Below, piece by piece: positions 11,883 to 23,521 of a stretch of 64,000 nt of DNA (its first letter is position 1; the number at the start of each line of letters is the position of its first letter). The stretch covers positions 187,591 to 251,590 of the forward strand of contig NW_022985193.1 of assembly GCF_010093535.1 (NCBI RefSeq), in the 5' to 3' direction. Both the position numbers and the translations under genes were made by a program. Source of the stretch: Lindgomyces ingoldianus. Taxonomy: Eukaryota; Ascomycota; Dothideomycetes; Pleosporales; Lindgomycetaceae. The notes beneath the pieces are model-generated. The model searched no databases. It was not told where the DNA came from and saw only the letters and a program-made list of their open reading frames with translations.

Positions 11883-13021
11883 TTAACTGATTAACCTCAT
11901 AGTCATCTCGACGCTACAAGCTTTTAGTCTTCCATATAAGAACTTAATTTTAGGAACACTTACGTAGCAAACGTGCCCGCACTGACAGGCATAGCCCTCA
12001 ACAACGTCGGGCCAATACCTCTCCAAAACCCACCCAAACCTTCCGCTCTCCACGTCTGTCTAAAGCAATCCCTCATACTCTTGTACTTCTGACCTCCTCC
12101 AAATCCATCGCTCTGCATCTTGCTCTTCACTACATCAAACGGATAACTTGCAATCCATAAGGCTTCACCGGCAAGACCTCCGTACAAGGCAACTTTGAGG
12201 GTGCTGACTTCTTCGCGCTTAATCTTGTTCCGCTGGGCGTCCGCATTCATCAGATACTCGAATGTCAGGAACCAGACACCGTAGGCTTGTGCTTCACGGA
12301 GAAGCGTCACTGCTGATCCACGGTAGACGCCTTTGAAGACGCCTTCATGGGCTGAGAGCTTCTTCACGCAGTCCATAGGTCCACTATACAGTCGATTCAC
12401 TCCATGTGGTTGGGTTTGCAGCCGTATACGGATATGCTCGATCGGACTGGACAAGAACGTATTCGATATACCAGCAAAAGCACCCGCGGCGTAATACTGT
12501 GCGTAAGATAGTTCATGGCGGCCGTGTTTCTCCGTGTTTTGGGCTTCGAGAGCTCGGCGTGCGTAGTGAAATGCTCCGAATTGAACTGATACGCAAGCGC
12601 CAATTCCGACTAGTGGTGTTAAGGTGCCTTTGTAGAATGCAAGTGGTCCTTCGTGTTTGTAGATCTTCGTTGCTGCATCCAGAGCACTTGAATACTGCTG
12701 AGTTGTCTGTAATCTGACTTTGACGATGTCAAATGGTTGTCCTGGGAGTGATTAGCCCATGCTTGAATAATCTAGCTTTTGAATGTCGAAGGTAAGACTC
12801 AACAATCTCAATGCACTGAAGAAGAGGACAGAATGACAACTCAAAACCCGAGCAGAAAACGACAAAAAAAAAAAGATCTTCAAAAACCTCAACTTTCAAA
12901 GATAAAGGAGATGCAACATACCCAAAAGCACCTGCGCTACGCCTCCAGCAGCTCCGGCAAACAAATCCTTCAAAGTCCTCACGAGTCCCTGATCCGGAAG
13001 CTCCAGTTCTTTCTCCATCAT
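11883..13021 (-). CDS. Mitochondrial carrier family protein (YMC1-like)
   Basis: Three exons: 13021-12922, 12741-11964, 11913-11883; 302 aa, the usual carrier length. Three repeats with carrier signatures are visible: GQPFDIVKVRLQT in repeat 1, SSPIEHIRIRLQT in repeat 2 and SYPFDVVKSKMQS in repeat 3, each the PxD/ExxK/R type that lines the transport path, with GxxxFYKG-like and GFWRGIGPTLLR segments after them. The sequence is closest to the YMC1/carnitine-carrier branch as I know it; the substrate cannot be read from the sequence. The last exon is only 31 nt and encodes TVEMTMRLIS, matching the expected carrier C-terminus. Two in-frame ATGs lie at 13021 and 13018. Confidence 0.93.
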
Positions 13022-14029
13022 GCTCAACCGCTCTCAGGCCCTCCCAAATGGTTCAAATTCTTGTTCTTCAGCTGAATCTCAATCGGGCCCTTTCTTGTCT
13101 AAATAAGAAAAGAGCAAAAAACTACGCTCGCTCAGAGCGCCGGAGGTACAGAAATGCGGGGAACCCCAGGGCTGGTTCCGTACCTCACTCTCATATATAT
13201 CTCTCGCGCGTTTAAAGCGTCAAATTTTCGAGTGGTTCGAGGCTGGGTTAGATTTGCTTTTGTGAACGGAAGGAGTGAGATTGAGTTTGGCGACAGTTTG
13301 TAAGGTGGCAGATAAAGCGGCGGATTTCTTTGGTTGACGTGCTTGATGCCAAGGCATTGACACCGAGTTCGGGCAATTGTAACCGATGCTGGCCGGCCGT
13401 TGTTGGTGGCGGACGCAACGCAGGTCTCGGATCTCAGATTGTTTGTACATAAATGTGGGAAACAGGATCGAGTTATTACTTGACTTTATAAATAGAGAGC
13501 GATGAATCGTACACACTGCAATTTATCCCGGAGCGCTCTTGTTTGTGTCAGTATGCACGGTACTATTCACTGTGCATGCGGATTTGGAATCATGCCAGTC
13601 CTGATGAATTCCCGAATTTGAAATCATGTCGAAGGACAATCCTTCCCTAGTGATTTTTTGAATATACATTACAAGACGCTGTGAAGCTAAGCCGAAGCTT
13701 AAAAAAAAAAGAAACATGCCCGAATGGTGGATATACAAGAAGACCGTGTATGAAAACAGACGCTCCAGGATACTAATACACCGTGATGATCTCCATCCAA
13801 TGCCTAGGCGGTCGACCTCTTAGTAGTGGTACTACAAACAAAACTCCAGAATTCGACTTGAAGACCCCGCATCTCCAACCCCATGTAATACAGTTAGCGC
13901 CAGGATAAAAGACATCCAAGAACTTGCTCAATAAAATATTCAACATCCGCATCGCACAACCATATAGTACGCGACTGGTCTTACAAATCCTTGTGTGGAG
14001 CATAGTGCTCCTTGCGTTGTAGGGTGGGT
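13022..14029. other. Intergenic region upstream of the carrier
   Basis: About 1 kb between the carrier start and the 3' end of the Ras-like gene. A TATATAT stretch near 13191-13198 lies about 170 bp upstream of the carrier ATG and may be promoter. No other feature seen. Confidence 0.45.
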
Positions 14030-15067
14030 TTACCAGCACTTTAGCTTCTTCCAGAAGCTCTCTTTAGGTAGGCCGTCACCGCCTTTCTCGGGCGGGGCAG
14101 TCGAGGATGAGGTGTCCTTCTCGTTCATAGGAGGGAGTGCGGCGGTGCGATTAGGGATGGCTGCTGGACCACCTGCAGCGGCTATGCGACGCGATTCTAC
14201 TACACGGCGAACGAGAACTGGTTGTTAGTGTTAGCATCATGATTCGATCCAATATCGGGCTAGTTGCGCGGGGTACAATTTGGAATACTCACGCGCAAAG
14301 GTTTCCTCGATGTTGACCATCTCGCGCGCACTCGTCTCCATAAAGCCACACTTTCGTTTCCTCGCCCATTCCAGGCCTTGCGGGCTCTTGATCTGTCTTG
14401 CAGCCTGCAGATCACACTTATTTCCAGCGACAATCTTCACAGGAGGGACCTTGCCCTCGTCCATTCGCTGCTCTTCCTCCATGTCGATCATCTCCATGAA
14501 AAAGTCCAGCGCATCAAGCGAGTGATGATTTGTTATATCGTAGACAAGAAGGAATGCGTCGGATTTCAGGTTAGAGGCTGCCCAGAGCCCCCGGTATTCC
14601 TCCTGCCCAGCCGTGTCCGTGAGCATGAGAAAGTAATTCTGGCCATCGATGTTGCGGGTCACGGAATATGAGTCCTCTGTTCATGCAATTAGTCTATGAC
14701 TCTGTTGTTGCAGTGCTTTGTCTTCCTTGGCGGCGCGTTGAGACGGGCATGTTTTTTTTTCTCGGAGAATTGATATGGGGCTTATGACGGGAGAGGAGTT
14801 GGAAAATTGTGATCGAGAGGAACAAGCGCACCTATCGTTGGGTCATATCTGCGAGAATTCTAGATCAGCAAAACTATTGTTGGGATTTGACGGAGCCATT
14901 GGTGGGGGCTGACTTACTCATGTGTCCATTGACTCCTGACCAGTCGCAAAGTGATGGACGATTTGCCTGTTATCGCTTGTCAGCACTCGTCTTGTCGAGC
15001 CGCAGAGGGCCGTACCGCAGCCGCCGTCGCCGCACACAGTAATGGTGATTCTGTTGTTCTCGTCCAT
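14030..15067 (-). CDS. Ras-family small GTPase with non-CAAX C-terminus
   Basis: Five exons: 15067-15016, 14966-14918, 14848-14832, 14676-14293, 14217-14030; 229 aa. All G boxes are present: P-loop GDGGCGKSS (13-21), switch I YDPTIEDSY (35-43), DTAGQEEY with Gln64 retained, GNKCDL (NKCD at 125-128) and ETSA (153-156). It should therefore bind and hydrolyse GTP. Exon 3 is a 17-nt microexon encoding YDPTI of the effector loop. The C-terminal hypervariable region is Pro/Ser/Thr-rich and ends FWKKLKCW: a polybasic patch and a cysteine followed by one residue, not CAAX. How it binds membrane is unclear; palmitoylation of the cysteine is one possibility. I cannot assign it to Ras, Rsr1 or Rheb subfamilies with confidence. 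Confidence 0.92.
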
Positions 15068-16154
15068 GGCGGTGTCGCTGTTGCGCTCGCGCGTGTCTTG
15101 GAGATTGGCTAGTAGGAAGAAGTACTGTGACGCGGTGGGTCTGGTCCAGCTCGGCGCAGGCTCAACAGCAACCAAACGTTCGGGTCGGAGCGCACAGCGT
15201 CAATAATATAAGAAAAAGAACCCGACTGTCGAAGTCCGAAGCGTCAACGCGAGTGGCAGGGTGGCTGTTCGGTAGGATAAATGAAGAGAGGAGGCCTGGA
15301 GCATCGTGCCACCTTGAAGATGGACCTTGCGCTCCAACGCAGGGGTGGCATCCAACTGCCGTCGTTCACGCAAGATGAGATGCGCCAAGCCGAAGCCTAT
15401 CACACCAATCACGAGCGCCCTCATCTCAGAACATGCCCCACGGACCGTGAATTTGTATCAGATGTCGTAAAGAGTCCGACAAGCTTTCAACAACTGTCAA
15501 CATCGTCGCTTGTTTTAGCATAGAAGACCGTTAGAGAAACTGTCACAACAGTTTGAGCTTCATCCCCGTGACGAAACCCCGGCAGGGGCGTCGCTGGAAA
15601 CGCGCCACTGCATCGGCCTCGGGAAAAGTCAGAGCATCTTCAACGTTGTTGTATATAAGTGCGCTAACTACTCAAACTCTGGGTTTCATCTACACGCCCG
15701 AAGTATTTATGTATGTACATTCGACAGAAACGCCGTTGCGCCTCCGTCGCTTATTCACCTACGCCTTTCCAAATCCCACGGCCGTGGATCGCGTGTACTT
15801 AACATCCTAACGAAAACATTCAGCTAATGTTGTAACCCTCAAAGGTACCATCCCGATCTTAAGACGCTGCCAAATATCCAAGCTAAAATGCTGTCGTGCG
15901 TCTTGACTCCGCAAAAAGCAATCCAAACTTCAACAGACGGGGGATCCTGTATCGTAAAACTACCCAAAGGCAGACTATATCGGCTCTATCCAAATCCGGA
16001 AAATCCGTCGAGCTGTCCGGAGGACAAGGAAGGGAGGATGTGGTGACCGAAGTGTTGTTGAAATAGCGCACAAAGGGTATCGTATTATATCTGAGATAAA
16101 GGTGCTGGATCTGCAACAAGTAGACACGGAAAAAATTACGCGCCGAAGGATCTC
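15068..16154. other. Intergenic region
   Basis: About 1.09 kb between the Ras-like gene start and the wc-1 stop, both on the minus strand. It holds the presumed Ras-like promoter and wc-1 3' UTR. Nothing else recognised. Confidence 0.5.
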
Positions 16155-19100
16155 TCAATCGGGCTCAACGCCTTCATCTATCTTGGGAGGAATACCACCG
16201 CCATAGCCCTGCGAGGCGGCAACCTCCATACGTGCCACCTTCGCAGCATGCGAGTCAGTGTTGGACTGCTGTGGCGACCGCTTCTCTGCATGTGCTGACG
16301 TGGGAGGGATTGTCGATTGGACCGCGGTATCGGACAAAGTATTGGGTAGAATGGATTGGTTATGGCGCGGCGAAGCACTCGTTTTGCTCTTGTCGCTCTG
16401 TTGCGAGTGTTGCGAGGAAGCTCTTGGTGAGACGCGCCCATTCTGAAGGGGATACATGGTTAGCAGGCAATTATGAAGTAAGGGGGAGGAAATGATATAC
16501 TACCCAAAATTATTTTTCTTTTAAGAGACTGATAAGTCTTACCTGTTTAGCCCAACGCAATCCGCAAGAATTACATAAATCTCTGTTCCCTGATGGTCCT
16601 CTCCTCCACTCAGGAGTGGTCCGTGTATGGCAGTTTGCACAATCCTTCTGTAGCTGACCAGCACCCTTTCTCCGCTTGCGCTTCTTCTTCGCAGCAAGCA
16701 GACTCTGCACTTCCTCGGCGAGATAGCGGTTGCGCTTCTCCATTTGCCGCAGCTCATACTGCCAACTCGTGCTTCTAGTCGTCTTGAGCTCGTCGAAGAC
16801 GTTGTCCTCCGAAGCAAGACTATGATCTTGGTGGCCAATCGCAAGCCCGTTCTGGCCTGGGTAAGTTACGGCTGACGCTTCCGTGGTTTTAAAATTTGAG
16901 ATGGAGATGTTGGTCTGTGGAGTACTCGAGCCTGTAGTTTCGGTCGCTGTAGCTGGGTGGACAGGTGATGCGCCAGACTGTATTGATTGCATCGATGGCA
17001 TATTATTTTGCGAATCCCCAGAATTGCGGTCTTGCTTTGTGTATATTGACGGGCGTTGACCGTGCCCGCTTCTGGAATATTTAAGCAGTCGGGTTTGGCC
17101 CACCAGGAAGGTTGGCTTCTGCCCTTCTTCGGCATCACCTGGATATATCGTCGTAAACGCCTGGAGGACCTGACCTCTCTTATTAATCATCTCGTGCTTA
17201 ACTTCACCTTTTCTCCCCGTCCTTGATAACTCAAGTATTCGTCCAAAGTTTTGCTTCGAGTCTTGACGCATTAGCGCTTGGATGCTTGTTCCAACAAGGT
17301 CGTCAGGCTGTCTATCCAAAAGTTGGCGTACGTTGGACGAGACGAACAGAAACATCCCCGATGTAGACATCTTCGTCCATAGTTCGTTGTCTCCGATTCC
17401 TCCAGAGGCCCGTACGATCGTCTGGCTCAAGGTATAGACCGGCCGTTCTCTTCCCACGAGAATGATACATTTCCGTCCTTTCCCTTGCTCAGTGTGCAAT
17501 GATCCGTGGCCCTCGAACCACATGTAGCCACTCTTCTTCCGTCTTATTCTGAAGACAACGTTTACTGATGTGCCATTGCCGGTCTCTTTCAATTCTCTGG
17601 TGACCGGCACAATATCACTGGGGTGACATACCGACGATAAAGCGGTACCAACCAGTTCGCTCGGATCGTATTCAAGGACCCGGTTGCTAGAGGGCGAAAG
17701 GTAAAGGAACAACCCTTTGAGAGAAAGCACGTGAACTACGTCGTCGGTGTTTTCCAGGAGAACCTTGTCCCAGAGACGTCTGGTGATTTCAGAGTCACCT
17801 GTGGAACCATATGTGGTCAGAACGTTGGAGACTTCATCCTTCGAGATAGTTTGTCCCATTTCCGGGCTGGGCCTGTGCATATCGGGATTAAAAATGTAGC
17901 TTGGCATGGATATGTTCCGTTGATAATTAACTCGATACGAGCCATCTAACTGATATTCAGCAAACTGGACAAAGACTGACGGGAAGCAATGAGTGCATAC
18001 CTGGATTCTTGTTTAGCATGGACCCAGGTTGCTCCACTAAATCGACTTGAAACCCGACGAAGAACTTCACTTCTCCACCATTTTCCCAAGGAATAGGAAT
18101 CATGGTCAGGAGATTCATGAAGGGCTGGCCACCCCGTCGATAGTTGATAAGGCTGATCTGTGCCTCCTGTCGGGTGCTTATCATATTCTTCAAATACAGA
18201 ACCGAGTCATCGTCCACGTATTTCCTTTTGATACCGGGCTCGACTTTGCCATCAGGAGATTGAAGGAAGCGACAGTTTCTCCCAAGAATCATGTGTTTGC
18301 TATAGCCAGTGAGTCGTTCGAAATTTTCTGAGCAATAAACAATTGGATCGTCATCCATCTGAGCATCACAAACGACGAAAGCGCACGATAGGTCTACCGA
18401 GCCTATATCGATTTGCGGGTTTGGCCTTGTGGCTACTCGCATCTATTGAATAGTGAGTCGTGGTGATATATTGCGAGGGAGTCCAAGTGAACATACAAGA
18501 ACCCCAAGCATGTCGAATCCAGTCGATGAATAGGCATTTTTGAACGGGGTGTTCATGTGAGGGTTAGAAGTCATGGTCGATGGGAATCCCCCTAAATTGT
18601 AAGTCAACAATACGGTTGTGGCAGTTTCTTGGCGGAAAAGAAATACCTGGAGGGGTTGTCCACGGAAACTTGATTTGACTAAAAGTATCCACATTCAGAT
18701 CCTGCGGCGGGGGTGGAGCGACAGGTTCCTGCACCTGTAGTGATGAAGCGGACATTTGTGTTGGAATGCTCTGGGATGAAGAATGCGGCTCACTTTGAGG
18801 TCGAGAGTTGGACCGCGCACTACTTTGCTCCCGACTGTTGGTGCGGGAAGGTATGCCTGATCGTACATCGGGTGTGCCGCCACCCGCCATTGAACCATTT
18901 CCATACTGATCAGGAGCTTGCAAATTGGCAAGGTTCTGATCAGAAGGAGAAAGAGGACTTGCAAATTCTTGAGCAATAGGCGAATCCATCATCGTATTTC
19001 CAAACTGGCTGCCGGAGAACATGTTCATGTCGGTTCCCATAATACCCAGCGCAGGATCAGTCATGTCGAGAGGCATGGACATGGCGTTTGGATATGGGCT

Positions 19101-19604
19101 TGTCATATCCACATCTAATGAAACATTTGGGTGCAGTGGAGAGGCATATGCGGACCCAGGTGGTGGCATAGGTTGATAAGGGGAATTCTGATTTGAAAAT
19201 TGAGTGTTGATTGCGAGACTGTTAGGGGAAGGACGCTCAGGTTGGGGCTCGGTTGAGCTTTGGGGAAATCCGCTGCTGTTACGCATCATGCTGTCCATAG
19301 CTGTCCTGGGGGACATATTGAAGCGGAAGTCACCGAGATTCCCAGCAGCAGGATCGCCAAAGCTCATCATGGAGAGGCGCCTGTTATCCGGACTGCCCAT
19401 CTGCATCTGGTTGGTTCCATAAGACACGGGCATGCTCCGGCGCCGGTTCGCCTTGTCGTTCTGAGAGACAATGTCGTCGAGCGACTGCCCGTCGAGCACA
19501 TCAAAAGGGTTCATATCGTCGTTGGCACCTGACGCGTTTAACATGTTCGGGCCGTTTGGGGAGGGCGCATAGGACCGCTGCGGAAACGAAGGGTATCCAT
19601 TCAT
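16155..19604 (-). CDS. wc-1: White collar-1 blue-light photoreceptor and GATA transcription factor
   Basis: Five exons: 19604-18647, 18591-18497, 18442-18001, 17945-16543, 16442-16155; 1061 aa. WC-1 binds flavin and, with WC-2, activates light-responsive and clock genes. The N-terminal third is Ser/Pro/Asn/Gln-rich without a long polyQ. A LOV domain starts near residue 352 with the flavin-adduct motif GRNCRFLQ (Cys408) and the downstream FFVGFQVDL. Two further PAS regions follow (roughly 540-800), then a basic KKKRKRRK patch and a GATA zinc finger CANC...CNSC (934-957), then a Ser-rich tail. Exon joins restore known junctions such as NKNPDGSY. The ATG at 19604 is the first in frame, but the frame stays open and coding-like about 130 nt further upstream. 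Confidence 0.96.
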
Positions 19605-20519
19605 GTTAGCGGTGGCGGCAAAGAGCTCTTGATCCTGCCTCGGGTTAGGCTCAAATGGAAAGGGCGCGGAAGCTGCGATGGAGTCATGGGCGTGAGGGTG
19701 GTAGAGCCCGAGGGCGAGGTCGAGGAAGCGGTGACCTATCTATCGAGGAAGGTGTGGTGGGAGGTGGGAGGAAGGCGCGCAGGACGTAATGATGCAATGC
19801 GACTGTGGGGAACGACGTGAAGCCAGCAGAAAATGCCCAAAAACTGCACCCGCGGCTAACTACGCACGTCGCAGCGCCCAGTGGCGAGTTATAAGGACGG
19901 CGGGCTCTGCTGGCGAGGAGTGAGGTCTGCAGGCGGGCAGCGGGTGGCACTGACGGAGACACCCAGCCAAGGCCGGCCCGCCCTGCAGCGAAGCGTGTGG
20001 AGGCCCTCACGCAGTTCAATTGGAGAGACGGATCTTCAATGAGCGGAGCTGGAGATTCAGAATCCAAGCCAACGTTGTCACAATTTGTGGGTCTGCAAAG
20101 AGACACAGACGGATGCAGCAGGTACATGGGGGGCTCTCACAGCAAGCACTCCTCGCGCTGTTTCCACAACATGGTGGCTAAGGAAGGCGCTGTAAGCTCC
20201 GAAAAGTAGTATGAGGCAAGAAGCAAGGACAAAGGACAGAGGGACTTAACCTCGCGCAGCCACTCCCGAACTCCCATCTTGTCGCACTCTCGGGCGTCGC
20301 ATGCACAAATTGATGAAGGGGTGGGGCCCAATCTGGGGCCCAAATCGAAGATGGCATTCTCAGCTCGCTCGCAAATTCGATGTTGACCCTGCGTTGCGGC
20401 GAGGTCCGGCTCCAGCTTCCTTCCTTAAGCCACAGTGCCAAGCACTCGCACCGCCTGCAGGCGCATCCTGATGTGAACTGCCTCTGCAACCCTTTGAATC
20501 GAATGGCACGGCTGTAAAT
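19605..20519. other. Divergent intergenic region wc-1/uS2m
   Basis: 915 bp between divergent starts. The first 130 bp next to wc-1 is open in the wc-1 frame without an ATG and could be part of an additional 5' exon. The rest presumably carries both promoters; I recognise no specific regulatory motif. Confidence 0.5.
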
Positions 20520-21856
20520 ATGATAATCAGACATTTTGCATTACGGCACGGTCAGTCTTAAGGCCAATGAAAGCTTCTTCTGCTAATGTGCGCTCTTGTA
20601 GGCCGTCGCGTACTGGCACGAAATTTTCAGCCCAGAAGATTTCTATCCAGTGAGGTGGATGCCATCGAAGCTTCCGCAGAAAACAGCACCAAACAGCTGC
20701 AATCCCTTAAGTCGGAGCTCAATCCCCATGTGCCTGCGCCAGCAGCCTCAATTGACCCCGAGACACATGCCACCTCTCCCTCGACGCAAATAACCAGCTC
20801 TCTTGCGGAGCAGTACCACCTCTTTAAGCAGCAGCGCAAGTCTAGCTGTCTCGCGTTTGAAGAGCCCACCTAACGAAATCTCAGAGAAACTGACTGGAAA
20901 ACTTGGCTCTGATATCAGTCCCCACTACCAACCCCACACCCTCCTGAACCACCCCCCTTCGCCTGCCAACGTCACCCTCGAACTTCTCCTTGCATCCGAG
21001 GCACACCAAGGCCATGCCACCTCGCTCTGGAACCCCGCCAATGCGCGCTACATCCATGGTGTACGGCAGGGCATTCACATCATCTCGCTCGACGTTACCG
21101 CAGCGCACCTCCGGCGAGCAGCCAAGGTGGTTCAGGAAGTCTCGAAACGAGGTGGCATAGTGCTCTTTGTCGGTACACGAGACGGTCAGGACAGAGCTGT
21201 GGTTCGCGCGGCAGAGCTCGCTAAGGGGTACCATTTGTTTGAGCGATGGATACCTGGGAGCATTACGAACGGGCAGCAAATCCTCGGACGGTGTCAGACC
21301 AAGGTAGTGAATGAGAAAGATGAGGTGGTCCCTGGCTTCGAGGAACAGCTGTATGAACGCCCAGTACTGAAACCAGACTTGGTCGTCTGCATGAACCCCA
21401 TGGAAAACTATGTCCTGCTGCACGAATGTGCACTTAACAACATCCCCACTATCGGTGTCATTGATACAAATGCTGATCCAACCTGGGTAACGTATCCCAT
21501 TCCGGCAAACGACGATAGGTATGTCTTGTAGCCTTCGTTCTTTGTACTCACATCCTAACTGATATAGTCTCCGCTGCATCCAAGTTATCGCTGGCGTTCT
21601 AGGTCGGGCCGGTCAAGCAGGGCAGAAACAACGTCTGGATGCCGCCGAACGAGGGGACATAACCTACCGCCCAGCAAAAGGTCTCCGTATCCCTGGGGAA
21701 GATGAAAACAAGGACTCTTTCCCAGAGGTCGATGCGGAGGTGAGGAAAATACTCCACGAGAAAGAAAGTCTCGAGAACGCAGACGATTTAGCAGACAAAC
21801 CCGGTACAGCTGCTAACTACGAAAGCGATGGAAGGATGGTTCATGTGACTTCATGA
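20520..21856 (+). CDS. Mitochondrial small ribosomal subunit protein uS2m (MRP4-like)
   Basis: Exons 20520-20550, 20602-20839, a third beginning between about 20885 and 20919 and ending 21518, and 21568-21856; about 385 aa in the model used. It is a structural protein of the mitoribosomal small subunit. The start at 20520 gives MIIRHFALRHGRRVLARNF, a clear presequence, after removal of a 51-nt intron. The uS2 core is evident: LLASEAHQGHATSLWNP, YIHGVRQGIHIISLDVT, then PGSITNGQQI, KPDLVVCMNP and IGVIDTNADPTWVTYPIPANDD. The junction after KQQR is uncertain: a 79-nt GT-AG intron (20840-20918) keeps frame but removes LGSDIS-like codons; the more intron-like 45-nt version (ending 20884) would shift frame by one. 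A real indel there is possible. Confidence 0.85.
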
Positions 21857-23521
21857 GAGTACTTTTGTCTTTATCCCACCTTCGTAGTATCTAGATCATA
21901 ACGAGCATTCACAGGATTGTTGAGCCGCTAGCTACAGGAGACTTTCCCGAGTGCCCCTTAAATGCACTATATACCTTCGTTCGAGAAGGCTGTACAATAT
22001 AGCTTGGCATCTGATATCTGCTGTCACAATGTCCTACTATCAACATATAGGCGTTCCTTCCCATCTCCCCCCCAGATCTACAAAGCCCCACATCCGATCT
22101 TCCTCCAGGGCGGCCATATGTAGTAGACCTCGAGACAAAGTAATCCTCTTCCGCATGGTGGGTATGCAGGTCCGCCCTCTTCCTTCGTATATCGAATTGG
22201 CATATGGAATAGCGTTGAACATTCTTCCGAACTGCACGTGACCTCAATAGGAGCGCTCTCATTCCAATGATATAGGCTAATGACACACTCACGTGGGCTA
22301 CAAACAGAGTGAATGGGCTCACACGGCTTCCTTTGCGGAGCAGCATGAGCTAAGAGCCTTAGGGGTCTCTTCCTTATTGGCTGATTGGTCACTATGTGAT
22401 CTTACCTAATTTGGAAGGGACCTTGAGATTGGCGAGGTAAAACGGCTGCAATATCAACGAAGATGGGGGGGGGCACTGTGAAATCTCAAACGCGCGTGGT
22501 CAACAAGAAATAGTAAAAACCATCTCAAGTGGTAAAAGTTCAGCCTTCTACTAAGCACAGCAAAAGAATATATATAGGCGGATAGAAATGCACGTGCGAC
22601 AAAAACGCTAGTGTGGGCTTGAACAACTATTTCAGGGCCAGCTCGTTACGTTCAAGGGTGTTCTGTAGCATGCTGCGCCTTTCAAGGGACATCAGGCCTG
22701 GTGGATTAGATCACAATGTCTAGGCTTTACTGGAGAGTTTGTACAGGAGACATTCGGCGATATACCCTGGTTTGTTAACATGCCCTTGAGGACTTACTAA
22801 TTCTACCCGCAAAGATTAGTGTTTCATCTCACTCTCAGACAACAAGTTCAAATTCATCATACGGCCATATACTCCATATGCAACCCAACTCCAGCAAAAT
22901 ATAGATGTCGGCGTGTGCTCCAGCTTCAGCCTCAGCCCCATCTGCAGGCCAACCCAATGAGGATATCCTGGCATCAGGCCCCCAGCGAACCTCACACAAT
23001 GTCCTCCGCCAAAGGAATCTACCTTTTTCGTATTCATCCTTTCGGCCCCTTCACGATCTGACTTTCGGTCACTTACCGCTTCCACACCCGCGCCGAAGAA
23101 ACTGATACGCTGCACCCGTTCTTCTCGGTCTTCCGATGTCCAGGAACCGACCGGCTTCACGGACATGCCAAGCCGAAACGGCTGGGGTGCACTTGTATAA
23201 TGGCGTGAATAGTGTCAGATTGTAATATCGAAGAGGTAGGCCTAATTGTCCTTTGCAATATCATGACGCAAAGTGGACGCAAATGGAAGACAGGTGCGCG
23301 TTCTGAACGGCCTGATGGATCGTGAGAAAGGGGAGCGAAATGTATAAAAGAAGGTGAGTGCTACTGGGAGTTGGGTCATCAGCAAGAATATCAAGTCCTT
23401 CACTGCTTTATCAAAGTCCTGTTCATCCCAACCGCTGCTTTCCTTTGCACAGCTGTTGTTTCCACAATTCCGTGACTTCTTAGTCATTCTAGTTCTCTTA
23501 CTATCTTTCTGCCGCTCCAGC
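21857..23521. other. Intergenic region upstream of the M43 protease
   Basis: About 1.66 kb. A minus-strand frame of 116 codons (22816-23166) begins with a plausible first exon followed by a perfect GTAAGT, but I cannot support it as a gene. Otherwise no feature except the TATA box listed separately. Confidence 0.45.
23343..23350 (+). promoter_or_regulatory. TATA box upstream of M43 protease
   Basis: TATAAAAG lies about 172 bp upstream of the ATG at 23522, in the right orientation. This is consistent with an inducible secreted-protein promoter. It is an inference from motif and position only. Confidence 0.45.

Noticed and set aside
16510..16542. wc-1 ending after WAKQVRLISLLKEK
   Set aside because: A clean GT-AG intron joins AKQ to NGRVSPRASSQ, giving the expected Ser-rich tail.
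22816..23166. Minus-strand 116-codon frame with a good GTAAGT after 30 codons
   Set aside because: No family resemblance in spliced or unspliced form; left as an unsupported open frame.
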